Positions 1 through 12,407 are shown, counted from the stretch's first letter. The stretch: 64,000 nt of DNA from Isoetes taiwanensis (GCA_021234155.1 JAJEKV010000010.1:19999418-20063417); one strand, 5' to 3'. The notes: a model not told the origin generated them from the sequence alone. Program-made: numbers and translations.

Positions 1-1550
1 AGTGGGAAGAATGAAGGGGTCCTTTACCCTGTCTCCCTCAGGGCCTACCTAGCTGCGGAAGCGTAATATACATGATAGTAGTACATACATCAACATCATA
101 AGACCATCACGAAGGATGGCTCACCACATATCTGCATAGACAAAGATCAGCACATCACATAGGGAATCCTACCCAAGGCTCAGACTCCAGGGGATGACTG
201 ACGGCTTGGGTCTCCAGAGTTCATTGCAGACAGAATTCATGGCAATGGATTTGGCTGGCATATGAACATGGCATAGGGTTGTCCACTCCATCCGCCCCTC
301 CTGTGCACACTTTGCAGAGTAGGCTGAAAAGTGTCGGGACCTGACTGTAGCCCGCCGGGTGCATAGCCAAAGGGGCTACGTCTACTGGGTCACATCTCCC
401 CAACCCCGATGGGGCAGGTAGGGATCACTCCCTCCAGAGATCTACATGCTGACTCAAGGTGACTAGAGGGCCACTACCCATATTCGACTTGAACTCACTG
501 GAAGGTCATATCCACCACCCCACGAGTGTCGAGCCCATGCCTTGCCCACACGCAGTGGCAAGCCATAGACCTAGTCACAATGATCCCCTGGAGGTTTTTT
601 ACACACCAGAGGGATCGTTCAAGAGTCAGGACACGAACCTCCTTATAAGCCAGTCTGGCCCCTTCACCCACAACCAGGTGTGGCTCTTGTGCACAGGCCG
701 CATCTATAGTGTGCTAGAGAGGCTAATCTAGGAGCATTTACTACCAAGCTTTAGGTCTCTACCCCCCTTCCCAATACAAGGAGTTCATAGAGATACATCA
801 TCCATATACATCACAGAAGAAATAAAGAACTAAATCTAATCTACATCATAGAGTTAGGTTCTTTAGTTAGAGTCTGGTATCTAGAGATCTAAAGGGTGGC
901 TATGGGCAATTTAATAGGCTAAACCTACTGATTCTATGACTGAAACATGGTTTAGGCTATTAAATTAACTAAATACCTGATCCTTGGGTTGCTCCTCCTG
1001 ACCTGAGGCCGACCATCCTGCTGAACTGCTCAAATCAAGGGAAACTAATGGTGCCATTCTCTCAGACGGAGTCTGGGAGGCGGTTTTGACTCCTGGAGCA
1101 GCCAAAACAGAGCTCTAAAACCCTAGGAATGAAAATGGGCAAGTTAGGGTTCTCCTACTTAAATAGGCAAGGGGTTAGGCTAGGGTTTCCAATTATCCCC
1201 TTTAGGCATGTGGGATAATTGGAAATGGGCCCACTTGCCTTTAATGGCTAGGTGGCCAAATGTACCCACATGGAAATGTGTGCACCCAAATGTGCCCATA
1301 TGGAAATGTGTGCACCCAAATGTGCCCACATGGAAATGTGTGCACCCAAATGTGCCCACATGGAAATGTGTGCACCTTAATAAATGTGCATGTGCACATT
1401 AATGAGAAATGCACACACCTAGCAAGTTGCCCCCTAGGGGCTACTAGCCTGGCTACACGTCATTACACGTCGGTCCGGGGGTGGCGGTAATGGATTTTAG
1501 GCAAGAGAAAGATATGTCCCGGGACCGTGATATCTTGGCCGAACGCCACA
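1..1550 (-). repeat. 3' LTR of the outer minus-strand LTR element (first 119 bp off-window)
   Basis: Positions 1 to about 1445 match 39178-40600 in the same orientation almost base for base. By that alignment the LTR starts 119 bp before the window. Its U3 edge reads, on the minus strand, TGTGGCGTTC and lies directly next to a purine tract at 1551-1564, as expected for a 3' LTR. The LTR family is the same as the pair at 16947-18505 and 28480-30037. The outermost 100 bp (1446-1550) differ strongly from the partner LTR at 39059-40682 while the rest is nearly identical. Short open frames inside it are not genes. Confidence 0.85.
1256..1375. repeat. 30-bp tandem repeat, 4 copies, inside LTR
   Basis: Four consecutive 30-bp units begin CCAAATGTGCCCACATGG and end GTGTGCAC. 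The partner LTR has three units (40432-40521). The LTRs of the intact gypsy element lack the expansion. The array lies in U3, so it may alter promoter strength, but that is inference. Confidence 0.9.
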
Positions 1551-1564
1551 TTTCTCCCCACCTT
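1551..1564 (-). promoter_or_regulatory. Polypurine tract of the outer element
   Basis: On the minus strand this reads AAGGTGGGGAGAAA and abuts the LTR start. The same tract precedes the 3' LTR of the gypsy element (28467-28479) and the truncated LTR at 37764. It would prime plus-strand DNA synthesis. Confidence 0.8.
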
Positions 1565-2028
1565 GAAATGATGCTGTCCGCAGCATCGTGGGTCTCCCCA
1601 CCTTGAAATCTTCCTAACCTGCAATCAACCTGATGCATATGATATAGTACTATAATACTTATATATTTATTAAGATTAGCTTAAGGTAATATTTTTAAAT
1701 CATTATTACGCTATTACCTTATCACATAACTTGTCAATTCGTAACTTCTATTAAAACAAGGTACTTATTAGTTCCCGTTATCATAACATTTAGTTTATCA
1801 CAATTTAACACTTTCATATACAATTATTATTTAAGATACTCTTCATTCCTTGCAACAATTCCAACAAAAATTGTGTTGCAGGTCTTCGCACCTTAAAATC
1901 CTGCATTAATTTTACAATATCTATAATTACGTACTTACTATCTTAATTATTAGAATTACTCTAAGGTAATGTTTAAGACATTACTGCACTATTTCATTAT
2001 CCAGTTAACTTATCACTTCATAACTTAA

Positions 2029-2498
2029 TCCCGGGGGATTCACCTCTATTATAGGTATATATGCCATGTGCGTTCCTTAGGTTGCCAAAAAACCCTTTGT
2101 ATACGACAGTTCCATATGAAAAACCCTTTGTATACGACTACATTATTTGTAAAAGAATGCAACCCATATCATATAAGTACTTGCCTAAAACACTTTTACT
2201 TGACAACCCCTACTATACATATACGATATCTCTATTATTTTTTACATATATATAATATATAATATTCATATTATCACAGAATCCCCAACAGTAGAAGCTC
2301 ACCTAATGACGGACCCTTACGGTATGAATACGAATCGGTTTCTGGCGGCGCCACCGACTCCTCTCGGTATCGTCACGACATTCAAACTATAAAAAACTTA
2401 TATTTTTCTTACGTATACGGTACCAGAGAGGCAATAAAAAAACCCATTTGGTGCACTCACATGTTTCATACCCCATAATCTAGGTGAACCCCCCGGGA
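2029..2498 (+). mobile_element. MITE with CCCGGGGG ends, TSD ACTTAA (left-arm copy)
   Basis: The element begins TCCCGGGGGATTCACCT and ends with an imperfect inverse, AGGTGAACCCCCCGGGA. It is flanked by ACTTAA at 2023-2028 and 2499-2504. The right arm carries the same insertion at 36821-37286. A related element with the complementary target form TTAAGA is at 57746-58108. There is no coding capacity. Superfamily is not assigned. Confidence 0.75.
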
Positions 2499-3280
2499 AC
2501 TTAATCCACGCAAGGTAATTATTAACATTACTTAATACAACATTTAAGTTTATCAAAGTTTATCATTTTCATACAAAATTTACACTTCTAAGGTACTCTT
2601 CATCCCTTGCAACACATTATACAAAAATTTGTGTTGCAAGCCTTCGTAGCTCGACCTCCTTGCCCTCCGGAGCGCTCTAGGCCTGCAGGTCGACACTACC
2701 TATTATTAATTATTAATAAAATTTTGGTTATATGGTGACCACCCCACCTATCTACATGAATGCATGGCTAATCTCCCGACGTAGGAAGAGGATGAATCTT
2801 CCATAGTGGCCGAGGAGACAACGTCCTATCATGCCTATATGCCGCTCATGCCTACACCTCTAGTTGCCCAGCGTGGAGGATATCCTTCTCGCGTGGGGGG
2901 CGTGAAGGATAGATTCCTCCTATCAAAGCATATATGGGGCTAAAGGTGCCTTTCCTATCAATGCATTCCTTAATGACCTCCTTTCTCTCGAGGTCGTCTA
3001 CTTCCATGGAACAGAAGTAGACTTTCTAATCTACCTTCCACTCGTCCAAGCGGAAACGCAGTCATGCCTACATTGACATTACACCACGCCCTAGAGATCA
3101 CCGTAGTGGTCTCATCATCGGTAACAACGCATGCAACCCATACCTAGCATAGGTTGCATGCGCAGATTAATCTTAACTACACATAGAATTAATCTACACA
3201 CTTCGACATGCCTGAGCCGATTTTTGCTGGCTCCTTTAACGCATGTGATTAACATAATTACCCTAAGGTAATATTTATGA

Positions 3281-3282
3281 AT
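3281..3282. other. Empty Helitron target site (left arm)
   Basis: The left arm is uninterrupted here. Its reverse strand reads GTTAA then TTCATAAAT. The right arm has a 2491-bp Helitron between the A and the T (33547-36037). This fixes both Helitron ends without a target duplication. Confidence 0.85.
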
Positions 3283-3901
3283 TAACATTATCATAGTATC
3301 GGATACATTACTTCCGATAGTACCATTATATTTACTCTAAGCTTTGCAATATTTAACGACTTTTAGATTGCGATTATTTAAACAATAACCCTGATTTAGA
3401 CCTATTGTATCATAGACAAGGTTTTAATTATCATACACAAGAATTAGATGTGCTTCTTATTCTCTTCCTTGGGTCCTGCATTACCCTTGGAAGTATATCC
3501 CTAAGATGCACTTAAGTATATCTGAATTCTATTTTCTATTTATATTTATAAGGACCCCAAGGTCATATAGCTATCCTTGGAAGGAATTGCATCCTTGCGA
3601 AGGATTAATTAACATGCTACCTCATATTATCGTTGTTATTTAACTTATTTCCCTATGATACATATACGTATAACAATTTCTATGCAGTTATTAGGATCTA
3701 TATTTAACTTATCAATAAGACACATTAAAGCTTATAATACATGCGCACGCCTTACCTTAGGCTAGAACGCATCCCCCATTGAGAGCCGTCCAGGAGTAAT
3801 TTTGGAGATGACTTGGTCGTTGCATTGCTCCCATAGTTTTGCTCCACTTCATTGGTGTAGTTAGCTACTACGTCAGTCTCGCACGTTGAAGACCTCATGA
3901 G

Positions 3902-3919
3902 CTATCTATCTATCTATCT
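3902..3919. repeat. CTAT microsatellite
   Basis: A short CTAT run, mirrored as GATA in the right arm near 32915-32932. Confidence 0.9.
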
Positions 3920-4699
3920 TACGCTCTATTAAGCCTTCGCCATTGCTGGAGTGAACTCTATTCTGGGTGAGTCAATTGATTGCAAAATCGTTCAATCATA
4001 AGATTGAGCCCTCCCACTTTCTTCGAAAAGAAAATGGTCCTGCACCCCTTCAACGACGTTGTACACAACGTCATATCTATTCTCTCCCCTTAAGAGGTTA
4101 TACGCTTCTTGCTTAGCGCATTAATTTACTCGCCTTAGCTAACATATATAACCATCTAAGATGGATATACATATTATGTTATCATTTATTTCAATATAGT
4201 TACGGGTTACCTACTTAGTTAGAACGATTCTAAACCACAAGGTTTTGTCACGACGACAATTCCTTTTGTCTCAAAAGACTATTTGATTACTATAATTCTT
4301 ATTTTAGATGTACCTTACATGTATTATTCTTTTATATTCTAGAGATTCCCCCTTTCTTAGCTATTTAAACTCTTGGAATATTCCTACCAATCGAATTGAT
4401 GTCATCGTAACAAGTTGGCCGGACTTGTTAGATTACTTCTTTTCTTTCGGTTGGATTATTCTTTGGAGGTACTAGATTTATACATGGTCAACAATTATCC
4501 TAGCAATGAATCCTTCTTAGCGAGGAGATCAATCTCACCAAGTGGTTTCAATACGTTGGATGGCTGTTAACAATCGTGTATAATTTTAGTTACTCCTATG
4601 CATTTCCTTCCCAATTCTTGACGCTTAATTAGCTCAATATTGGGGCAATCCTTTCAGCGAGAATATCTGGAAATGCCTTCTAATCCCAATATGGATGTT

Positions 4700-6181
4700 A
4701 CCATCCATACATTTAACCTACTAGGCCCCATGACCTTAGATCCTCGAGCTTGCTAGAAGCTCATCCACTCGTTGCTTGCTTGAAGTAGCAAGGTAACATT
4801 CTTCCAAGTCGCTCGATACTTCAGTCTCCTTGACTCTCATTGCTGGTGGCTTTGATGGCGTAGTTGATCACTTAAAATCTTCCATGCCGCTTTTCAAAAG
4901 CCTGAAGGTGGTGCCGTTGAAAAAGATCTTTCATCTTGAACTCTTTGTCTTGGCAGCTAAAGGACGACCCTGTATCCGATATTGTTTCTTCGACTCCATC
5001 GATGTCTCATATGTCGAGTCCTCTTGTCGTTATCGTGTTGCCCGAAGGGTGTTGAGGATGTTGATTGCTTCACCCCTGCAAATTGCCTGACATCTCTTCC
5101 TTTGATCTGTTATGCTATGGGAGGGAAGGAATAACAAGGGAACTATACATGCAAAACATATAGCTTACATAATTACAATTATTAGGTCCCCCTTGTGACT
5201 CCCTTCGAGTTGCACACCTACTCCTTGGCGATGTCATCGGTGTTCCTCCGGTGCAATGGTGTTGATGATCTATATCCTCCTATTTGTACGTCAGCTCATA
5301 CTCCGGGGTGACTTGTTGATATACTTGGGCCCTCTGATGTTTGTCGGCTATGGCACAACACGCTTTGCATCACATTCTAACTAAAGGTGTGCTGGTCATT
5401 GATGCTTCGACATTTCGGTCTGCTTCCTGATCCTATTCTCGGGCGGTAATTGTTCCCCCCTTCATGATACTTGAATCTATTTGGAGGCGTCTCTTGAGGC
5501 TGTGCGCGATTCCTTTGGCTATACTCTTCTGGAGTTGTTCTCTTTTGCAGTTGTTCTTTGAATCGTTCATCCTTGGGTTCACCAAGTTGCATGCAAGTTC
5601 GCGTGCAAGTCATCGGCTCGCCTCGCCTAGTTGGTTCTCCATCGAGCTTCCAAACTTCCTTGTTTGATCCCCTCGATCACATGGCTTGGACGTTGTCACG
5701 TTCCACAGTGCTATGCCGTCTTCTTGTTTTGAGGTACCTTAGGTGGCTTTGATTGTGCTCATCGGTTTTGATCCTCCACATGTTGCCTCTAGGGAGCTCG
5801 TGGAAGAAGTCGGTTGCTAGCACTTCTCCAGCTTTCAGCTCATGACCTTTGTCCCTCTATGCATGTCGGTCTCTCTGTCAAGTAAAGCATCATGGCTCTC
5901 CTCCCTGCTTTGGCTATATTGCCGGGATGATGGATTTTTTATCTGCTGGACTTGACCCTTGAGTTGAAGAAGTACACGCCTTAGATATACCCTTGTCGTT
6001 GAATAGCACGGCTATTATCTTGAACTCTCTTTTTAGAAGGTGCTTGATTGCTATCCTTGTCGTTAAGGTGTCGAATGCTTCTACCTTGGGCGTTTGATGT
6101 GCCCATGTCGGAGATGTGATCGGCTTCTTCTCTTCTAATTACTGGTAGGAGTACCTGACGAAGCCATCACCTACACACTCA
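4700..6181 (-). pseudogene. Decayed coding-like segment of the arm (mirror of 30637-32100)
   Basis: The minus strand holds short frames with protein-like composition, the longest 5613-5377 (78 residues, rich in R, N, Q and P). Stops interrupt every longer reading. The identical sequence lies in the plus orientation in the right arm. It may be the remnant of a gag-like gene, given its place inside an LTR-bounded element, but no zinc knuckle or other motif supports that. I do not recognise the protein. Confidence 0.3.
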
Positions 6182-6204
6182 CCCCGGTTTTTGGTCCACT
6201 GTTG
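6182..6204 (+). repeat. Candidate terminal motif of a DNA element
   Basis: The motif CCCCGGTTTTTGGTCCAC recurs in the right arm as its reverse complement (30614-30636). A diverged copy in the same inverted orientation is at 16547-16569. At all three places it marks the edge of DNA rich in short ACATGT or CCACTG-type repeats. Confidence 0.45.
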
Positions 6205-6399
6205 AAAACATCAGTTTTGGTAGGTCTACATGTCCTGTTTTCAAAGAATCCTACATGTGGATTTGTGAAGGTATGGTTTTGTTCGATAATGGTGTTCTTT
6301 TTTCGGTGGACTAAAACATCCCTTTGTTGTTTTGTAGTTTCTTCTATTGTGACATGTCATTTTATAATACAATCCACTGTAGGAAAGAGTACTTGAATT

Positions 6400-6840
6400 T
6401 CTACATGTCTAATAATTCTATTGTCACATGTCTTTATAGATGTAGGAAAGAATATTTGATTCTCTACATGTCCTATACTTCCATTCACATGTCTTTATAG
6501 TAGTAGGACAGAGTACTTTATTTGCTAAGGCATTGTAGGAAAGAATACATGAATTACGACATGTGTAATACTTCTATTGTCACATGTCTTTATAGAAGTC
6601 GGAAAGAATACTTGATTCTCTACATGTCATATGCTTCCATGTCACATGTCTTTATAGTAGTAGGACGAGTACTTTATTTGCTAAGGCATTGTAGGAAAGA
6701 ATACATGAATTACGACATGTGTAATACTTCTATTCTCACATGTCTTTATAGAAGTAGGAAAGAGTACTTGATTCTCTACATGTCCTATCCTTCCATATCA
6801 CGGGTCTTTATAGTGGTAGGAATGAGTACTTGATTTGCTA
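6400..6840 (+). repeat. Subterminal repeats, about 159-bp period
   Basis: Segments with TACATGT, CACATGTCTTTATAG and TAGGAAAGA recur. A unit including TTTGCTAAGGCATTGTAGG is present near 6515 and again about 159 bp later. It is mirrored at 30043-30480 in the right arm. A 103-residue open frame here is a by-product of the repeat. Confidence 0.8.
6785..6789. other. Empty target site for the gypsy insertion
   Basis: A single CTATC (GATAG on the other strand) lies within sequence identical to both flanks of the 16947-30037 element. It is the unoccupied allele-like copy of that target. Confidence 0.9.
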
Positions 6841-6949
6841 CATGTGATGCGTGCACGCGATCACATGTTCTTATACTAGTATTCCATGTAACACAAGTTA
6901 CTTCAACTACTTCAATTACTTAACACCTATTTTTGCATAACGTTGGCAC

Positions 6950-8525
6950 CAACATGCCAAGGTGGCTCTAACATGCCACCTAGGCTCAAACATGCCAAGG
7001 TGGCTCCAACATGCCACCTAGGCTCCAACATGACAAAATGGCTCAAACATGCCACCTAGGCTCCAAGCGTGCTCAAACATGCCACGCAGCTCCAACATGC
7101 CACCTATGCTCCAACTTGCCAAGGTGGCTCAAATATGCCACGTGGGCTCCAACATGCCACCTAGGCTCCAACATTCCTAGGTGGCTCAAACATGCCACAT
7201 AGGCTCAAACATGCCATGCAGGCTCACTTAGGCTCCAACATGCCAAGGTGGCTCCAACATGCCACCTAGGCTCAAACATGCCAAGGTGGCTCAAACATGC
7301 CACCTAGGCTCCCAACATGCCACCTAGGCTCAAACATGCCGGTGGCTCAAACATGCCAAGGTGGGCTCAAACATGCCACCTAGGCTCCAACATGCCACCT
7401 AGGCTCAAACATGCCAAGGTGGCTCAAACATGCCACGTGGGCTCCACCATGCCACCTAGCCTCCAACATGCCAAGGTGGCCCACAACATGCCACCTAGGC
7501 TTAAATATGCCAAGTTGGCTCAAACATGCCACCTAGGCTCCAACATGCCACCGTGGCTCTAACCCCGCCACCCTAGGCTCAAACATGCCACGTGGGCTCC
7601 AACATGCCACGTGCCAAGGTGGCTCCAACATGCCACCTAGGCTCCAACATGCTCAAACATGCCACGCTGGCTCTAACATGCCACCTATGCTCCAACTTGC
7701 CAAGGTGGCTCAAATATGCCACGTGGGCTCCAACATGCCAAGGTGGCTCAAGCATGCCACACGGGGCTCCAACATGCCACCTAGGCTCTAACATGGCAAG
7801 GTGGCTCAAACATGCCGTGGTCTCAACATGCCACCTAGGCTCCAACATGCCAAGGTGGCTCCAACATGCCAAGGTGGCTCAAACATGCCACCTAGGCTTC
7901 AACGCGTGCTCAAACATGCCAAGGTGGCTCAAACATGCCACATGGGCTCCAACATGCCAAGGTGGCTCAAACATGCCACCTAGGCTCAAACATGCCAAGG
8001 TGGTTCCCACATGCCAAGGTGGCTCCAACATGCCACCTAGGCTCAAACATGCCAAGGTGGCTCAAACATGCCACCTAGGGCCGCAACATGACAAAATGGC
8101 TCAAACATGCCACCTAGGCTCCAACGTGCTCAAACATGCCCGCTGGCTCCAACATACCACATATGCTCCAACTTGCCAAGGTGGCTCAAATATGCCACGT
8201 GGGCTCCAACATGCCACCTAGGCTCCAACATTCCTAGGTGGCTCAAACATGCCATCTAGGCTCCAACATGCCACCAGGGCTCAAACATGCGGGGTGGCTC
8301 AAACATGCCAAGGTGGGCTCAAACATGCCACCTAGGCTCCAACATGCCAAGGTGGCTCAAACATGCCACGTGGACTCCATAATGCCACGTGGGCTCCAAC
8401 CATGCCAAGGTGGCTCAAACATGCCACCTAGGCTCAAACATGCCAAGGTGGCTCCAACATGCCATCGGGCTCCAACATGCCAAGGTGGCTCGGGCATGCC
8501 ACCTAGTCTCAAGCATGCCACCTAG
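6950..8525 (+). repeat. Tandem array of about 19-bp alternating units
   Basis: About 80 units alternate between AACATGCCAAGGTGGCTC and AACATGCCACCTAGGCTC, with small variants (ACGTGG, ATAGG). Each AAGGTGGC is the near reverse complement of the next GCCACCT, so adjacent units can pair into hairpins. Long open frames on either strand are artefacts of the array. Related blocks lie inverted at 12647-13185 and 16573-16790. Confidence 0.95.
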
Positions 8526-8534
8526 GCACCCCAA

Positions 8535-8650
8535 GTGGTGACATGGCATGCCAAGTAAGCAAGGTCAAGTTTTGACTAGGCCAAAAACCAAAGATGTCCA
8601 TCTTTGGTCTTTTCGATGGGTGATGTTGGCAAATTTTAGGTGACATGGCT
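8535..8650 (+). repeat. Conserved spacer bordering the array
   Basis: This 115-bp block (GTGACATGGCATGC ... GGTGACATGG) is the inverse of 13186-13293. It marks the inner end of the left arm. Confidence 0.8.
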
Positions 8651-8747
8651 AGATGATGGTGACATGGACCTTGGATGTCTTTGCAAAACAGGGCGGGCAC
8701 CTCGGCGGCCCCTTTCTTGTGAAGGGGAGTCTCGAAAAGGTATATAT

Positions 8748-10755
8748 GCTGGTGCATTTTCTCTTGCGTGTAAAAGCATCATGCTTTGCACATCCCCGCC
8801 AAGATTTCACCTTTTGAGACCGGATTTTTATCGTGCTTTTCTTTGTGTTTATGCTCAGGAAATTCATAATTAATGCATGGGGCGGGGAAAAATCCTGGTT
8901 TTCAGCCAGCTGGCTTGCCAAGTGGCCCCGAGAGTATAGGAAAATCCTCGGTATTTCGGATGAGTTTTAGACCCTCGATTTTTGATTGGGATGGCGCCGT
9001 TGGCCTTGGCGGGGGTTTAGACCGTTTTTTCGATTTTGGGGCATGGAGGAGGCCGGATTGGCGATCCGACCTGCGCCCGGCGTCGTCGGGGAACGGCGAA
9101 ATTACCCTAGGGGACAAGTTCCACGGCGAGTTTTCCCGGGGGATCAATCACTTACCCCTCACTAGGAGGTATTGGCATCCACCTCCATGCCAATTGACTA
9201 CAAGTGTGTAGTAAGCGACCTACTTTGGCGTTTCTTGGAGGGGGTGGTCTTACGCCCACGAAACTTGGTCCCCTAGGTAATGGGGATGTTGCGGGTCCAT
9301 TGGCGGAGCCAGTTCGATTAGGAGTGGGGGTCCAGCCCGTCCCTCGACCCCCGGCTTGGACTAGCTGCGAGAACAAGATACTTGGGGTTCACCACAGAGG
9401 CCACGGTAGAAGATTGAAGTGAGAATAGCAGCACTAGGACTGCTAGGTGGTATACATGTGACCCGCGGAGAAGCAAAGCTAGCTCCTTTGCCTTGTGGGG
9501 CGTTCCGGCCGGTGGCCTCAGGAAGGGGTTGGCTCGGGCTTCGTCTCATGCCTCTCGCTTGTGCTTCTATTGCCGGTGCATTTTCTCTTGCGTGTGCATC
9601 GTCATCTGCACATCCCGCCAAGATTGCACCTTTTTTGAGACCGGATTTTTATCGTGCTTTTCTTTGTGTTTATGCTCGGAAATTCATAATTAATGCATGG
9701 GGCGGGGAAAAATCCTGGTTTTCAGCCAGCTGGCTTGCCAAGTGGCCCCGAGAGTATAGGAAAATCCCGGTATTTCTGATGAGTTTTAGACCCTCGATTT
9801 TTGATTGGGATGGCGCGTTGGCCTTGGCGGGGGTTTAGACCACGTTTTTCGATTTTGGGGCATGGAGGAGGCCCGGATTGGCGATCCGACCTCGCATGGC
9901 GTCGTGGGAGCAGCGAAATTACCCTAGGGGACAAGTTCCACGGCCGAAGTTTTCCCAGGGGGATCAATCACTTACCCCTCACTAGGAGGTATTCAAAGAT
10001 CCACCTCCATGCCAATTGACTACAAGTGTGTAGTAAGCGACCTACTTTGGCGTTTCTTGGAGAGGGTGGTCTTACGCCCTGAAACTTGGTCCCCTAGGTA
10101 ATGGGGATGTTAGGGTCCATTGGCGAGCCAGTTCTAGGTTCCGGAGTGGGGGTCCAGCCCGTCCTCGGCCCCGGCTTGGACTAGCCCTGCGAGAACAAGA
10201 TACTTGGGGTTCACCACGAGGCCACGGTAGAAGATTGAAGTGAGAATAGCAGCACTAGGACTGCTAGGTGGTATACATGTGACCCACGGAGAAGCAAAGC
10301 TAGCTCCTTTGCCCGATGGGGCGTTACCGACCCGGTGGCCTCGGGAAGGGGTTGGCTCGGAAGCTTCGTCTCATGCCTCGCTTGTGCTTCTATTGCCGGT
10401 GCATTTTTCTCTTGCGTCATGGCGTCATCACGCACCCGCCAAGATTTCACCTTTTTGAGACCCGGATTTTTATCGTGCTTTTCTTTGTGTTTATGATCCA
10501 GAAATTCATGATTAATGCATGGGGCGGGGAAAAAATCATGGTTTTCAGCCAACTGGCTTACCAAGTGGGCCCCCGCGTCTGGGGAAAATCCCGGTATTTC
10601 GGGTGAGCTTTAGACCCTCGATTTTTGATTGGGATGGCCGCGATTGGTACAGCGGGGGTTTAGACCACGTTTTTGATTTTGGGGCATGGAGGAGGCCACG
10701 GATTGGCGTCGTCACGGAATGCCAAAATTACCCCTAGGGGACAAGTTCCACGGCC
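8748..10755 (+). repeat. 823-bp tandem repeat, about 2.4 copies
   Basis: Copies start near 8751, 9575 and 10398 (marker GGTGCATTTTCTCTTGCG), so the spacing is 823-824 bp. The third copy stops near 10755. Differences between copies are mostly one- to four-base indels at CG-rich sites. Confidence 0.9.
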
Positions 10756-10773
10756 CTCTTGATCGAGGAGGAG

Positions 10774-11170
10774 CATCCCCGAATGTAAATCCTACCAAAC
10801 CCTAGGGTTTGGTAGGGTTTATCTCGAGCGTCAAGGCGGAGACTAACACATCGAAACTTTGCATGGAGTTCTCGTGTATGCTCACGGGGACCATGCCGGA
10901 GATGGGGTCAAATCCCCTGCAGCAGCATGCTTTTCAGACTCCCCTTCTTTGGAAAGGGGCTTGTGAAGGGAGTCTCGAAAGGTATCTTTGCAGGAAATTT
11001 GGCTCTGTCTCCCGGTGCCATGAGGGTAATCCGGCCGCGGGTATTCCACGCGGATCACGGGCCCCACGGGTCATCGGAGCATCCCCAGAATGTAAACCCT
11101 ATCAAACCCTAGGGTTTGCTAGGGTTTACATCTCGAGCGTCAAGACGGAGACTCACACACTTGAGACATG
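10774..11170 (+). repeat. Direct repeat with AAACCCTAGGGTTT palindromes
   Basis: About 90 bp beginning GAGCATCCCC occurs at 10774 and again at 11077. Each copy contains a palindrome built on AAACCCTAGGGTTT; the first is perfect over 22 bp (10797-10818). It resembles one inverted pair of plant telomere units, but there is no telomere array. Confidence 0.8.
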
Positions 11171-11402
11171 GTCGAGAAACTGCAGTTGAAAACAAGAAGC
11201 AATAGAAACTGACGAAATGGGGTTTGGATTTACCGAGGCAGGCTTTCCTACCAGTGCTCCTCCGGGAGGGCAAATGCCAATGCCTCCCTTCCCGGAACCC
11301 GGTTTCCCTATCCGACCATTGAATTCTCCATTCAAGTAACTTACTTCGAGCAGGCTCAAAAAAATTCAAGATCTGTCCGGGAGAACATATCAAACCGCAA
11401 AA
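11164..11402 (+). repeat. 239-bp inverted repeat, left copy
   Basis: The reverse complement of this block occurs at 12408-12646 with few differences. It includes the marker CTTCCCGGAACCCGG. The right copy ends exactly where the 12647 array begins. Confidence 0.9.
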
Positions 11403-11410
11403 TGTGTTGT

Positions 11411-11593
11411 TGACTTCTAATTGCGACACTGGGAGGAGGATAAATCCAAACCCCATTTCGTCAGTTTCTATTGCTTCTTGTTTTTAACTGCAGCTTCTCG
11501 ACCATGTCTCAAGTGCAACTGAATAAAACTCGACCTCCATAATGTAAACCCTACAATAACCTAGCAACGCACAGGGTTCACGTTTTGGAGGCC
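11411..11593 (+). repeat. 183-bp direct repeat, first copy
   Basis: It is repeated at 11737-11919 with about 10% divergence. Both copies end at TTTTGGAGGCC. Confidence 0.85.
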
Positions 11594-11736
11594 AAAACGT
11601 GGTCGACTTCTTTGATAACGTGGTGGACCATTTCTAAACATGCATGGGGAGCCATGAGAACTGAAATAACAGAGTTTCGATCTATTGGCCAACCCGAGTG
11701 ATCCCAAACAATTTTGCTACTGCAAAAGGCGCTCTA

Positions 11737-11919
11737 GACTTTTAATTGCAAAACTAGGAGGAGATTGAATCCAAACCCCATTTTGTCAGTTTCTATTGCT
11801 TCTTGTTTTCAACTGCAGCTTCTCAACCATGTCTCAAGTGCAACTGAATAAAACTCGACCTTCATAACGTAAACCCTACAATAACCTGGCAAGGCACAGG
11901 GTTTGCGTTTTGGAGGCCA
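11737..11919 (+). repeat. 183-bp direct repeat, second copy
   Basis: This is the partner of 11411-11593. Confidence 0.85.
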
Positions 11920-12407
11920 TACCCTAGCCAGATTGGACCAGAATCTTGCACAATATCATGAGGTAGTGAGAGGGCGTTGACGCCAGAAGAAGGAGCCCTA
12001 AAACCTTCCAGAAGAAGTTCGACCCAAAGGTCCTCTCTGGAGGGTCCCTGGCCACGGACGGGCAACTCTCCCACCCCGGAACTGTGATCTGACTCTGTCA
12101 ACGAACTCGAAACATCGAGATTACCCTGGAGACCAAGTTTCGTGGGCAGAAGACCACCCCTGCTCCCGGAAGTGCCAAAGTAGCTCATGTCCAACACGTT
12201 CGTAGTGAATTGGCCTTAGCGGAGGGTGCAGAATACTGCCATGTAGAGGGTTCGTGTTTCTTTTGATGCAAAGAATGACCGTGTAACTTGGTCCATAGGG
12301 TAATTTCGCTGTTTCGGACGACATGGCGAAGTCAAATCTCCATTCTGGAGCCTTTGTACTGCCCGAACGACAAAACACTTGGGTTTCTACACGGTCGACT
12401 GCAGGAC

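Larger units (their letters stand above)
1551..8650 (-). repeat. Left arm of a large inverted repeat
   Basis: Reading 7140 to 1551 on the minus strand reproduces 16573-16946 plus 30038-37763 on the plus strand, apart from insertions. Several 60-86 residue frames are identical at the two arms, for example 5464-5667 with 31162-31365, and 4830-5090 with 31737-31997, so the duplication is young. The arm carries no large insertion and thus shows the ancestral state. From 1551 to about 3200 it is homologous to the post-pol region of the gypsy element (27570-28479). From 3250 to about 6180 it is non-coding or decayed. From 6200 to 8540 it is tandem repeats. Confidence 0.9.

Noticed and set aside
7592-8221. 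209-residue open frame in the tandem array
   Set aside because: It is the array read in one frame; both strands give similar repeats. No start context or domain.
6950-8525. CRISPR-like array
   Set aside because: Eukaryotic context, units contiguous without unique spacers.
10797-10818. Telomere-like AAACCCTAGGGTTT
   Set aside because: Single palindromic pair, not an array; more likely part of the local repeat.
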